64,000 nucleotides of DNA, from contig JAJPHH010000137.1 in assembly GCA_021325385.1 (NCBI GenBank), positions 1 to 64,000 on the forward strand, written 5' to 3'. Both the position numbers and the translations under genes were made by a program. Source of the stretch: Alphaproteobacteria bacterium (lineage in GTDB: Bacteria > Pseudomonadota > Alphaproteobacteria > Rhizobiales > Beijerinckiaceae). The notes beneath the pieces were generated by a model. It did not search any database and was not told the DNA's origin. It saw only the letters and a program-made list of their open reading frames with translations. Positions 50,328 to 60,880 of this stretch are shown one piece after another. Position 1 is the first letter of the stretch, and each line of letters starts with the position of its first letter.

Positions 50328-51902
50328 CTAGGCTCGCTTGGTTGAGGACTTGACCGCCGCGGCCATGGCTTCGAACACGCCGCGCCACTCGCCTGGCTCG
50401 CTTTGCCGAAAGAGCCTCATCGTCGGGTACCAGGGCGAGTCGTCTCGGCCGCGCAGCCAGCGCCACTCAGCGTCTTTTTTGAGCGCGACCCAGACCGGCC
50501 TGCCGAGCGCGCCGGCGAGATGGGCGACCGAAGTGTCGCAAGTGATGACAAGGTCGAGCGAGCTCATCGCCGCGGCGGTATCGACAAAAGCGTCGGGGCC
50601 TGAATCGAAGTCTTCGCCCAGCGTTTCGACTTTGATATTCGGCGGCAGCGCGGCGATCTGTTCGGTCCCAAAACCTTTCTGCAAGGAGATGAGACGGACC
50701 TCAGGCAGGGCGGCGATCGGCACGAAAGAGACGAGCGATACGGCGCGCGCCATATCGGCTTCCGGATTGGGATTGCCCTGCCAGACGACGCCGATCCTGA
50801 AGCCGGCCGCGCCGATCCGCGCCGCCCACTTTTGTTCGAGCGCCGGCTCGGCGCGAAGGTAGGGAATCGGACGCGGGATTGTCTCAAGGCGCGTGCCGAA
50901 AGCGCGGGGCAAACTTGAGATGGCGATCTGCGCTTCGTATGGCTCGTTGTCGAGGGCGTCGATGAACCGAACGCCTGGAAAGGAGGAGAGCAGGCGGTGC
51001 AGCGAACGCGGGCAGAACAACGTCGTCTCGATTCCCGCCGCGGCCATGAGGCCAACATAGCGGTAAAATTGGATCACGTCGCCGAGCCCGTGGTCCTTCA
51101 TCACCAGGATCTTCGCGCCTTTCGTCATGGCGCCGGTCCAGATGGGAAAACGTACGCCCAAAGCCTCTTTAAGCGATTTCCCTTCGAGCCAACGAGCTTC
51201 GTAGCCCTCCCAACCGCGCTCGAAATCGCCGAGCGAGAGCTGAAGGCAGCCCTTGCCGCCGATCGCGGCGTTGCTGCCGAGGCCGATCGCGCCGTCGAAC
51301 GCGATCAGCGCCTCGTCCAATCGGTCGAGCGCGCGCAGCGCCAGCGCTTCGCCGTTCCACGCGGCGGCAAAATCCGGCTTGAGCGCCTTCGCCCGGCGAT
51401 AGCAGGGCAAAGCCTCCTCGACGCGGTCGAGCTTCAGCAAGGCGTTGCCAAGATTGAGCGCCGCCTCCGGAAAGTCCGGACGAAGCGCTAACGCCTTGCG
51501 CGCCGCCGCGGCTGATTCCTCCATCCGGCCCAGCTCTCTCAGCGCGCCGGCATAGCTGTTCCACCCGTCGGCGTCTTCCGGCGCGAGCGCGACCAGGCGG
51601 GCGAAGGCCGCCGCGGCTTCTTGATGACGACCGAGATCGAAAAGCAGTTTGCCGACATTCGACCAGGCGATCGTAAAATCTCCCCTGAGCTGCAAAGCGC
51701 GATCGTAAAAGCGCAATGCGGCGTCGGTCTTGCCCTGCTCCCGGAGGATAAAAGCGCCCATGCATAGCGCTTCCGGATAGTCGGGCTTCGCTTTGAGAGC
51801 GGCGTCGAGCTGGGCGATCGCCTCCTGGCGGCGGCCGGCGTTCCATAGCGCCGCGCCTTGCGCGTAATAGGCCTCCGCCGCGGCGCCGTTTGCAGCCGCC
51901 AT
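50328..51902 (-). CDS. TPR-repeat protein with GT9/OGT-like glycosyltransferase C-terminal domain
   Basis: Multiple TPR units (AWNGEALALRALDRLDEALIAFDGAIGLG etc.); KILVMKDHGLGDVIQFYRYVGLM...LDLVITCDTSVAHLAGALGRPVWVAL. Confidence 0.85.
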   Translation of the reverse strand: MAAANGAAAEAYYAQGAALWNAGRRQEAIAQLDAALKAKPDYPEALCMGAFILREQGKTDAALRFYDRALQLRGDFTIAWSNVGKLLFDLGRHQEAAAAFARLVALAPEDADGWNSYAGALRELGRMEESAAAARKALALRPDFPEAALNLGNALLKLDRVEEALPCYRRAKALKPDFAAAWNGEALALRALDRLDEALIAFDGAIGLGSNAAIGGKGCLQLSLGDFERGWEGYEARWLEGKSLKEALGVRFPIWTGAMTKGAKILVMKDHGLGDVIQFYRYVGLMAAAGIETTLFCPRSLHRLLSSFPGVRFIDALDNEPYEAQIAISSLPRAFGTRLETIPRPIPYLRAEPALEQKWAARIGAAGFRIGVVWQGNPNPEADMARAVSLVSFVPIAALPEVRLISLQKGFGTEQIAALPPNIKVETLGEDFDSGPDAFVDTAAAMSSLDLVITCDTSVAHLAGALGRPVWVALKKDAEWRWLRGRDDSPWYPTMRLFRQSEPGEWRGVFEAMAAAVKSSTKRA

Positions 51903-51995
51903 GCCGCTAAACCTCCTGGGGGCGGAAAGCGCCGAAGGCGGCGCTTCCGAAGGCGGCGATCTCAGCCGCTTCGCGGCAGAGGAAACGATGCGAGG

Positions 51996-52010
51996 CTTGC
52001 GCCAGGCTGG
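51996..52010 (-). promoter_or_regulatory. Recurrent flagellar upstream motif, upstream of TPR-glycosyltransferase
   Basis: Minus strand CCAGCCTGGCGCAAG, 93 bp before start. Confidence 0.45.
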
Positions 52011-52037
52011 TCGGGCGGGGCCGTCCAGATTGACCGG

Positions 52038-52919
52038 CTAGCCGCCGGTCTTGAACCCCTGCAGGCTTTCTAAAAAGCTGTTGCTGAAGAGCGGCGTCGT
52101 CGACGAGTTCGAACTGTTGAGAGCGGCGCTGATCGCCTGACCATTGGCGGAGATGACGCCCGCTAGAATCGAGGACGCGGCGGCGCCGCTTGCCGATGAC
52201 GGGTTGTTGTGGTTGGCGACGGTGAGCGCCGACGCCGCGCCGGATGTCGGGCCGTAATCCTTATCGTACATCGTCGTGAATCGCTCGACCAGTTGCTTGA
52301 GCTTGGCGGGGTTCTGCAGCTCCGAGAGCGGCATGAGATGGGAAATCTCCTTCGCCTCCTGGTCGATATTGGTCGTGTTCGGCGAGATCCCGAAGATCGT
52401 CTGAACAACCTCCAGCAGGTTCTTGTCGGCCAAGATTCCATAGGCGCTCGTGACAGTGGGCGCGACGCGCTGGAAGTAGAGCGCAAGCTGAACGCCTGGG
52501 TCCTGGTCGCCTTGATCGCTCTCCAATTGCTGTTCGACGTAGTTCTTTTCGGTCGCCTGAATTGCGCTCTGCGTCGAGACCGACGCAGCGCCCTGACCAA
52601 CAAAGTTGAACGCCGCGGCGAAGGCCTTCCACTTGCCGCCTTGCAGCGTGTTGGCCAGGCTCTTGGGGTTGGCGACGCCCCCTTCCAGGACTTTGGTGAT
52701 CAGCGCCTTCGAGTTGATCTGATCGCCGAGGCCATAGGCGTCCAGCGCGTAGGACAGCAACCGGTAATTGTTGACGAAGTCCGAGATCGACTTCACCTTG
52801 CCGATATTGGCGGCGTAATAGGCGCTGGCCGTCGTCACCGACGGCTCTTTGCCGGTCATGGTCTGATATCGGGAGAGATTGTTCTCGACCTGGATATAGG
52901 CCGCGGTCGTCGTGGTCAC
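52038..52919 (-). CDS. DUF1217-type flagellar-locus protein
   Basis: YYAANIGKVKSISDFVNNYRLLSYALDAYGLGDQINSKALITKVLEGG pattern. Confidence 0.8.
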   Translation of the reverse strand: MTTTTAAYIQVENNLSRYQTMTGKEPSVTTASAYYAANIGKVKSISDFVNNYRLLSYALDAYGLGDQINSKALITKVLEGGVANPKSLANTLQGGKWKAFAAAFNFVGQGAASVSTQSAIQATEKNYVEQQLESDQGDQDPGVQLALYFQRVAPTVTSAYGILADKNLLEVVQTIFGISPNTTNIDQEAKEISHLMPLSELQNPAKLKQLVERFTTMYDKDYGPTSGAASALTVANHNNPSSASGAAASSILAGVISANGQAISAALNSSNSSTTPLFSNSFLESLQGFKTGG

Positions 52920-53019
52920 GTTCGATCGCCCCTCGCGCCTACGCAGCTCGTGAACCAGCGTGCGGCAAGATTTAAGGAAATTTAGTTATCGATTTCTTAA
53001 GATTTGTAGGCGCGGACCC

Positions 53020-53349
53020 CTAAGCGTTGCGCGCCTTGCGGCCGAGCTCGACGAGGTAGGTCCAGCTGAATATGCCGGTCGAGTGGCCGTCGTCGAAAAT
53101 CGGCCGAATGGCGTAATTGCCGACCGGCTCGATCGACGTGATCCGCGCCTGGCGGGCGCCGACGAGTTTTTCGCGTTCGTCGTCGGTCAGCCGCTTGGCT
53201 TCGACGCTCGGCGTCATCTTCCGTAGGTACGAGCTGCTGAGGCTCAAGCTTTCGCCTGTGTCCAGAGCAATGGTCAGCACACGGCCATTGTCGGTGAGGC
53301 GGATTTCGGTCGGCCAGGGCTCGTCGGCGCTTTGGCTCATGCTTGGCAA
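53020..53349 (-). CDS. DUF971 (gamma-butyrobetaine hydroxylase-like N-terminal) protein
   Basis: WPTEIRLTDNGRVLTIALDTGESLSLSSSYLRKMTPSVEA...VGNYAIRPIFDDGHSTGIFSWTYLVELG; adjacent to mrp. Confidence 0.85.
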   Translation of the reverse strand: MPSMSQSADEPWPTEIRLTDNGRVLTIALDTGESLSLSSSYLRKMTPSVEAKRLTDDEREKLVGARQARITSIEPVGNYAIRPIFDDGHSTGIFSWTYLVELGRKARNA

Positions 53350-53355
53350 GCCCGC

Positions 53356-54459
<1,104 letters not shown>

Positions 54460-54614
54460 ACGTCCCTCCTTGAAGCCGCTTCGAGCCGAAACGAGCGCGA
54501 GGGGCAATCGATCCGTGATATAGACGGCTTGATCGGGCGTTTGAAGACGCGGGGCGGCGGAGCCGAGCGTGTCCAGGGAGGATCGTCCGATGAGAATCTT
54601 GGCAAAGGTTATCG

Positions 54615-55712
54615 ATGATGCCCGGCGATTTGGGCGCAGATTCCGCCTCCCTCCCGAATCCTGCGCCGGAGCAGGACGTCGCGCGAGCGGCTGCCGCAAT
54701 CGCGCCGCTCGCCAATCTCCCTTTATTTTTCAAGCTGCGCGGTAGGCAGGCCGTGGTCGCCGGCGGCTCGGACGCCGCGGCTTGGAAGGCCGAGCTCCTT
54801 GCTGCGGCGGGGGCGCAAGTCAGAGCGTTCGCCGCGGCGCCGTCCGAGAAAATGACGGAAGTCGCGGGCCGGCGAAGCGGCGAGGTCAGGATCGAGCGCC
54901 GGCGCTGGCGGCCCGAGGATTTGGCCGGCGCGGCGCTCGCCGTCGGCGATTTCGCCGATCGCGCCGAGTCCGCCGCTTTCCACGCCGCCGGCCGCGCCGC
55001 CGGCGCGCCGGTCAATGTCGTCGACCAGCCGGAATTCTGCGATTTCTCCTTCGGCGCAATCGTCAACCGCTCGCCGCTCGTCATCGGCGTCTCGACCGAC
55101 GGCGCCGCGCCGGTTTTCGGCCAAACTTTGCGCGGCCGGCTCGAATCGCTGATCCCGCAGGGCTTCGCCGCCTGGGCGGCTGCGGCCGACCGCTGGCGCG
55201 ACCACGTCCAGGGACTGGGCGCGAACTTTCGCCGCCGCCGCAACTTCTGGGAGCGCTTCGCCGCTCTCGCTATGGCCAAGGCCGATCGGCCGCCATCCGA
55301 GGACGACCTGCGCGCCCTCATCGAGGCTGCGCGCGTGGACGCCGCCGCGGAGGAGGGCGAGGCGATCGTCGTTTGCGCGGGGCCGGGCGGCGCCGAATCG
55401 CTGACGCTGAAAGCCTGGCGCGCGTTGCAATCGGCCGACGCAATCGTCTTCGACGACCTCGTCCCCTCGGAAATCCTCGATCTCGGGCGCCGAGAGGCGG
55501 CGCGGATCAGAGCGGATCAAGCTCGCGAGGCTGTCGACAGGCTCGTCTCGCTCTGCCGAGAGGGCAAGAAAGTCGTCCGGATCAGAGCGGGGGCGGCCGA
55601 TCTTCGCGCGGACGACGAGGAGATCGCGGCGTTGCGGCGAGACAGAATCGCTTATGCGATCGTTCCCGGCGTTGCCTCGCTCGCGGTCGCCAAGAGCGAG
55701 CCAGGGCCTTGA
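54615..55712 (+). CDS. CysG-like siroheme synthase: precorrin-2 dehydrogenase domain with truncated/degenerate SUMT domain
   Basis: LPLFFKLRGRQAVVAGGSDAAAWKAELLAAAGAQV and CAGPGGAESLTLKAWRALQSADAIVFDDLVPSEILDLGRREA, but the frame ends at AYAIVPGVASLAVAKSEPGP. Confidence 0.8.
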   Translation: MMPGDLGADSASLPNPAPEQDVARAAAAIAPLANLPLFFKLRGRQAVVAGGSDAAAWKAELLAAAGAQVRAFAAAPSEKMTEVAGRRSGEVRIERRRWRPEDLAGAALAVGDFADRAESAAFHAAGRAAGAPVNVVDQPEFCDFSFGAIVNRSPLVIGVSTDGAAPVFGQTLRGRLESLIPQGFAAWAAAADRWRDHVQGLGANFRRRRNFWERFAALAMAKADRPPSEDDLRALIEAARVDAAAEEGEAIVVCAGPGGAESLTLKAWRALQSADAIVFDDLVPSEILDLGRREAARIRADQAREAVDRLVSLCREGKKVVRIRAGAADLRADDEEIAALRRDRIAYAIVPGVASLAVAKSEPGP

Positions 55713-56566
55713 GGCTTTTCGTCTTCGGCCTCGGCTACAGCGCCCGCCATTTCGTCGCCGGCCTCGCCGACGCCGAGGTCGTCGGCACGGCGCGCGAAGC
55801 CGGCAAAGCCGAGAAGGACGATCGCGTCGAGCTTCTCGCTTTCGACGGCGCCCGAGCCGATCCCGCCATCCAAACGCATCTGTCAAAGAGTGACGCGCTG
55901 CTGATTTCGATCCCCCCTGGCGAGGGCGGCGACCCCGTTCTCACGCATTTCGCGGCAATGATCGCCGGCTCGCGCTGGCGCGCGATCGTATACCTCTCGA
56001 CCGTGGGGGTTTACGGCGATCACGGCGGAGCGTGGGTGGACGAGACGAGCGCGACGCGGCCGAGCTCTGCGCGGAACCGCGCCCGGGTCGACGCCGAGCA
56101 GGGCTGGCTGAGGCTCGGGCGCGAGATCGGCGCGCCTGTCCACATCCTCCGTCTCGCTGGCATTTACGGGCCCCGCCGCAACGCCCTGATCAATCTGCGC
56201 GACGGTCGCGCTCGGCGCATCGTCAAGCCAGGCCAGGTCTTCAACCGCATCCATGTCGCCGACATCGCTCAGGCGATCGGCCTGGCGATCGAAGCGGGAG
56301 GGGCGGGCGAAATTTGGAACGTCGCCGACGACGAGCCGGCGCCGCCGCAGGATGTGATCGCCTTCGCGGCCGCGCTGCTTGGCCTGCCGGCGCCGCCGGA
56401 CGAGCCTTTCGGCAGCGCCGACTTAACGCCGATGGCGCGGAGCTTTTATAGCGACAACCGGCGCGTTTCGAACGCCAAGTTGAAGCGCAAACTCGGCTTC
56501 AAGCCGCACTATCCGACTTACCGGGAAGGTCTTGGCGCGCTCGCCGCGGCCGGCGAGGGCGGCTGA
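55709..56566 (+). CDS. NAD-dependent epimerase/dehydratase family protein
   Basis: LFVFGLGYSARHFVAGL; AIVYLSTVGVYGDHGGAWVDE; LRLAGIYGPRRNAL; TTGA overlap with cysG-like gene. Confidence 0.88.
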   Translation: MRLFVFGLGYSARHFVAGLADAEVVGTAREAGKAEKDDRVELLAFDGARADPAIQTHLSKSDALLISIPPGEGGDPVLTHFAAMIAGSRWRAIVYLSTVGVYGDHGGAWVDETSATRPSSARNRARVDAEQGWLRLGREIGAPVHILRLAGIYGPRRNALINLRDGRARRIVKPGQVFNRIHVADIAQAIGLAIEAGGAGEIWNVADDEPAPPQDVIAFAAALLGLPAPPDEPFGSADLTPMARSFYSDNRRVSNAKLKRKLGFKPHYPTYREGLGALAAAGEGG

Positions 56567-56567
56567 A

Positions 56568-56589
56568 CGCGTCATCTTTTTTTGACGCG
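56568..56589. terminator. Hairpin CGCGTCA-N8-TGACGCG between convergent genes
   Basis: 7-bp perfect arms with T-rich loop. Confidence 0.4.
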
Positions 56590-56637
56590 GCGGCGAAAGG
56601 AAAAATCGCTTGCGCGCCGCGACGCGCTCTTTACAGG

Positions 56638-57195
56638 TCAGACCTGCTCGATGGCGCGCACTTCAGGCAGGAAATGGTGGAACAGATTCTGGATTCCGTG
56701 CTTGAGCGTCGCGGTCGAGGAGGGGCAGCCAGAGCAGGCGCCCTTCATATTGAGATAGACCACGCCGTCGCGATAGCCCTTGAAGGTGATGTCGCCGCCG
56801 TCGCCGGCCACGGCGGGCCGGACGCGAGTCTCGATCAGCTCTTTAATCGTGTCGACGACCTCGGAATCCTTCTCGTCGAAAAATTCGCCCGCGGCGTCGA
56901 TCGGCGCAGGTTCGCCCGCGAGGATCGGCTCGCCCGACAAATAGAATTCCGTGATCACGCCGAGGATCGCGGGCCTGAGGTGCTGCCACTCGCCCTCGCT
57001 CTTGGTCACCGAGATGAAATCCGGCGCAAAAAAGACGCCGCTCACGCCGGGCACTTGCAGCAAAGCCTTGGCGAGCGGCGAGCGCTCCGCCTCGGCCGGA
57101 TCGCGCGCCTCGAACGTGCCTTCGGGCATCACCGGTTGACCGGGCAGGAACTTCAAGGTCGCCGGATTGGGCGTAGCTTCGGTCTGGATGAACAA
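56638..57195 (-). CDS. NifU-family Fe-S scaffold protein
   Basis: FIQTEATPNPATLKFLPGQPVM...VRPAVAGDGGDITFKGYRDGVVYLNMKGACSGCPSSTATLKHGIQNLF; probable TTG start. Confidence 0.94.
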   Translation of the reverse strand: MFIQTEATPNPATLKFLPGQPVMPEGTFEARDPAEAERSPLAKALLQVPGVSGVFFAPDFISVTKSEGEWQHLRPAILGVITEFYLSGEPILAGEPAPIDAAGEFFDEKDSEVVDTIKELIETRVRPAVAGDGGDITFKGYRDGVVYLNMKGACSGCPSSTATLKHGIQNLFHHFLPEVRAIEQV

Positions 57196-57338
57196 GAGGC
57201 GGACTCCGCGGGAAAAAGGCAATTCGTTAGGCAAAATAGGAAGCGAGGCGGGGGGATGCAAGCAAAGCCCCCTTTCTCGCCGCATAGCCGCTGTCGCCGC
57301 GGTCGGCGAGCGCCGCTGCAGATGGCGGGAACGCTGCC

Positions 57339-60302
57339 ATGACCGGCGGTTTTCGCACGGCTTCCGGCGGCCGCGTCGATCGCGCCAAGCCGATCGAATT
57401 CTCCTTTGACGATGTCCGCTACCGCGGGCTCGCCGGCGACACGCTCGCTTCCGCGCTGCTCGCCAATGGCGTGCGACTGGTCGGCCGCTCGTTCAAATAC
57501 CACCGGCCGCGCGGGATATTGGCGGCCGGCTCGGAAGAGCCGAACGCGCTTGTCGGAATCGGGGCCCGCGAAAGCCGGTTCACGCCGAATTTGCGCGCGA
57601 CTCAGGTCGAGCTCTATCGCGGCCTGCAAGCGGTCAGTCAGAACAAGTGGCCGTCGCTGCGCCGCGATTTCCAAGCGATCAATGGCTGGCTGTCGCCGCT
57701 CTTTCCGGCCGGCTTTTACTATAAGACGTTCATGCGGCCCACGGCGGCGTGGAGGAGCCTTTATGAGCCGCTGATCCGAAGAGCCGCCGGCCTCGGCCGC
57801 GCGCCGAAAGCCCGCGACGCCGACCGCTACGCCAATCTTTACGCCCATTGCGATGTCGCCATCGTCGGCGCGGGGCCGGCCGGGCTCGCCGCCGCTCTGG
57901 CCGCAGCGCGCGGCGGCGGCCGCGTGATCGTCTTCGACGAGCAAGCCGAAATGGGCGGCTCGCTGCTCGCTGAGACGAGGGCGCGGATCGACGGCAGGAG
58001 CGCCGCCGAATGGCTTGCCGCGACCCTTGCCGAGTTGCGCGCCCGGCCGAACGTGACGCTCGTCCCGCGCGCGCAAATCTTCGGCTACTACGCCCAGAAC
58101 TTCCTCGGCGGCCTCGAACGGCTAACGGATCATCTCGCCGAGCCGGATCCGCGCCTGCCGCGCGAGCGCCTGTGGCAGGTTCGCGCCAAGCGCGTCGTGC
58201 TCGCGACAGGCGCGCATGAGCGGCCGCTGGTCTTCCCGAACAACGACCGGCCGGGGATCATGCTCGCCGAGGCGGCGCGGACATACCTCCAGCGCTACGG
58301 CGTCAAGCCGGGCTCGCGCGCTTTGATTGCGACCGCTCATGATTCGGCTTATCGCGCCGCGCTCGAATTGGCGGAAGCAGGGGTCGACATCGCGATGATC
58401 GCGGATTTGCGCGACGAAACGACGGGCGAATGGCCGGATTTGGCGCGCAAGGCGGGCTTGCGAGTCGAACAAGGCGCGCGCATTCGCGGGGCTCGCGGCA
58501 AGCTCCAGGTGAGCGGGGTTCGCGTCGCCGCGCGCGGGGGCGAGCAGACGATCGCCTGCGATCTGCTTGCGATGAGCGGCGGTTGGACGCCGAGCGTGCA
58601 TCTCTTTTCCCAATCGCGCGGCAAGCTCGTCTTCGACGAGGCGCTGCAAGCTTTTCTCCCAGGGGAATCGGCGCAGGACGAACGCTCGGCCGGCGCTTGC
58701 CGCGGCGTTTTCCGCTTGGCCGCCGCGCTCAAGGACGGCGCCGAGGCGGGCGCCGCCGCGCTCGGCGCGAGCGCGCCGAGCTTTGCGGTCGAGGATGCGC
58801 CGGAGGCGGGCGGCGGTCTTGTCGGCCAGCCGCCCGGCTCAGGGTACGACGCGAAGGCGTTCGTCGATTTCCAGAACGACGTCACCGCCCGCGATCTTTC
58901 ACTCGCGACTCGCGAGGGGTTCCGCTCGATAGAACATGTCAAGCGCTATACGACGAGCGGCATGGCGACCGATCAGGGGAAGACGTCGAACATGAACGCG
59001 CTCGCCATCGCCGCCGAGGCGCTGGCCAAACCCATCGCGGAAGTCGGACTCACCACGTTTCGTCCGCCCTACACGCCGGTGACTTTCGCAACCTTCGCCC
59101 ATATGTCGCGGCGAGGACTGTTCGATCCGGTTCGCAAAACGCCGCTGCATGACTGGGCCGAGGAGCATGGCGCGATTTTCGAGGAGGCTGGTCTGTGGAA
59201 GCGCGCGTCCTATTTCAGGCGAGCCGGCGAGACGCTGCGCGAGACCCATATCCGCGAATGCCTCGGCACGCGTCAGCGCGCCGGCATGATGGACGCGTCG
59301 ACTCTCGGCAAACTCGAAGTGACCGGCCCCGACGCGGTCGAATTCCTCAATCGCCTCTACGTCAACTCCTTCGACAAGCTCGCCGTCGGCCGCTGCCGCT
59401 ATGGCCTGATGCTGACCGAAGCCGGCTTCGTCATGGACGACGGCGTCGTCGCGCGGCTTGCGCCTGATCGTTTTCATGTCACCACGACCAGCGTCGGCGT
59501 CGGCCGCGTCGTCGCGCAGATGGAGGATTTTCTCCAGACCGAATGGCCGGACCTCGATGTCTGGTTCACGCCGGTCACCGAGCAATGGGCGACGATCGCC
59601 ATCAATGGTCCGATGGCGCGCCAAATGCTCCAGCCGCTGATCGAGGGCATCGACATTTCGCCTGCCGCGATGCCGCATATGAGCATGCGCGAAGGCCGCA
59701 TCTGCGGCGTTCCGACGCGCCTCGCCCGCGTCAGCTTCACCGGCGAGCTCGGCTTCGAGGTCAATGTACCGGCGGATTATGGCCGCGCGGTCTGGGAGGC
59801 GATCTGGGCCGAAGGACGCAAGCTCGATTGCGTCGTCTACGGCCTCGACACGCTGCTCATCCTGCGCGCCGAAAAGGGCTATATCGTCGTCGGCCAGGAG
59901 ACGGACGGAACCGTGACGCCGGATGATCTCGGCCTCGGCCGCATGGTCGCCAAGAACAAGCCTGATTTCATCGGCAAGCGCTCGCTCACGACGCCGGACT
60001 TGACCCGCGCCGGGCGCAAGCAGCTTGTCGGATTGCTGCCAGAAGATGTCGAAATCAAGCTCGACGAAGGCGCGCAGATCGTCCACGAAGAGAAGCTCGC
60101 GATCGGCTCGCCGGCGCTCGGCCACGTCACCTCGTCCTATTGGAGCCCGACCTTGCAGCGCGGTTTCGCTCTGGCGCTCGTCGCCGGCGGCCGCAGCATA
60201 ATGGGCGCGCGCGCCCATGTGACGACGATGGACGGAACCCGGCCGGCGCAAATCGTCGAGCCGATCTTCTACGACAAGGAGGGCAAGCGGCTTGACGCCT
60301 GA
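57339..60302 (+). CDS. soxA: Sarcosine oxidase alpha subunit SoxA
   Basis: SFKYHRPRGILAAGSEEPNALV; DVAIVGAGPAGLAAALAAARGGGRVIVFDEQAEMGGSL; C-terminal aminomethyltransferase-type domain. Confidence 0.96.
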   Translation: MTGGFRTASGGRVDRAKPIEFSFDDVRYRGLAGDTLASALLANGVRLVGRSFKYHRPRGILAAGSEEPNALVGIGARESRFTPNLRATQVELYRGLQAVSQNKWPSLRRDFQAINGWLSPLFPAGFYYKTFMRPTAAWRSLYEPLIRRAAGLGRAPKARDADRYANLYAHCDVAIVGAGPAGLAAALAAARGGGRVIVFDEQAEMGGSLLAETRARIDGRSAAEWLAATLAELRARPNVTLVPRAQIFGYYAQNFLGGLERLTDHLAEPDPRLPRERLWQVRAKRVVLATGAHERPLVFPNNDRPGIMLAEAARTYLQRYGVKPGSRALIATAHDSAYRAALELAEAGVDIAMIADLRDETTGEWPDLARKAGLRVEQGARIRGARGKLQVSGVRVAARGGEQTIACDLLAMSGGWTPSVHLFSQSRGKLVFDEALQAFLPGESAQDERSAGACRGVFRLAAALKDGAEAGAAALGASAPSFAVEDAPEAGGGLVGQPPGSGYDAKAFVDFQNDVTARDLSLATREGFRSIEHVKRYTTSGMATDQGKTSNMNALAIAAEALAKPIAEVGLTTFRPPYTPVTFATFAHMSRRGLFDPVRKTPLHDWAEEHGAIFEEAGLWKRASYFRRAGETLRETHIRECLGTRQRAGMMDASTLGKLEVTGPDAVEFLNRLYVNSFDKLAVGRCRYGLMLTEAGFVMDDGVVARLAPDRFHVTTTSVGVGRVVAQMEDFLQTEWPDLDVWFTPVTEQWATIAINGPMARQMLQPLIEGIDISPAAMPHMSMREGRICGVPTRLARVSFTGELGFEVNVPADYGRAVWEAIWAEGRKLDCVVYGLDTLLILRAEKGYIVVGQETDGTVTPDDLGLGRMVAKNKPDFIGKRSLTTPDLTRAGRKQLVGLLPEDVEIKLDEGAQIVHEEKLAIGSPALGHVTSSYWSPTLQRGFALALVAGGRSIMGARAHVTTMDGTRPAQIVEPIFYDKEGKRLDA

Positions 60303-60855
60303 CGCGCTGCGCCGTCCGCCTCTGGCGAGCTTCGTCCCGCCGCGCGCATCGCGCGCGGAAGTTTCTTTCTGCAAACCGGCGACGCGGCTGACCCTACGCG
60401 GCCGCGAGCACGCGGCGCGAGCCGCCGCCGCATTCGGCCCGGCGCCGCCGCTGCGGCCCCTGCGCGCCGTCGAGAAAGACGCTCGTGCTGCGATCTGGCA
60501 GAGTCCTGACGAGTGGCTGTTGATCGCCGAGGATTCGGAGCCTCGGCCGCTGATCGACTTGCTGCAAGCGGCGCTTGCGGACGTCCCGCACGGTCTCGTC
60601 GACATTTCACATCGCCAGGCGGCGCTCGAGATCAGCGGCGCCGGCGCGGCGCGACTGCTCAACGCCGGCGTGCCGCTCGATCTCGATCTCTCCGCCTTTC
60701 CGGCCGGCATGGCGGCGCGTACGCTGCTGGTCAAAGCGGATATCCTGCTGTGGCGGCGCGGCGTCGAGCGTTTCCGGCTGGAGTTCGGCCGCTCTTTTTC
60801 GGCTTATGTCGTCGACATACTCGCGCAAGCCGCAGCCGATCAGGAGGCGTGCTGA
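60292..60855 (+). CDS. soxG: Sarcosine oxidase gamma subunit SoxG
   Basis: WQSPDEWLLIAED...VDISHRQAALEISGAGAARLLNAGVPLDLDLSAFPAGMAARTLLVKADILLWR; overlaps the soxA 3' end. Confidence 0.93.
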   Translation: MTPDALRRPPLASFVPPRASRAEVSFCKPATRLTLRGREHAARAAAAFGPAPPLRPLRAVEKDARAAIWQSPDEWLLIAEDSEPRPLIDLLQAALADVPHGLVDISHRQAALEISGAGAARLLNAGVPLDLDLSAFPAGMAARTLLVKADILLWRRGVERFRLEFGRSFSAYVVDILAQAAADQEAC

Positions 60856-60880
60856 CTGGATCAGAATCAGGAACAGAGCC

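Noticed and set aside
58899-60734. 611-aa minus-strand ORF opposite soxA-soxG
   Set aside because: Shadow ORF of conserved genes.
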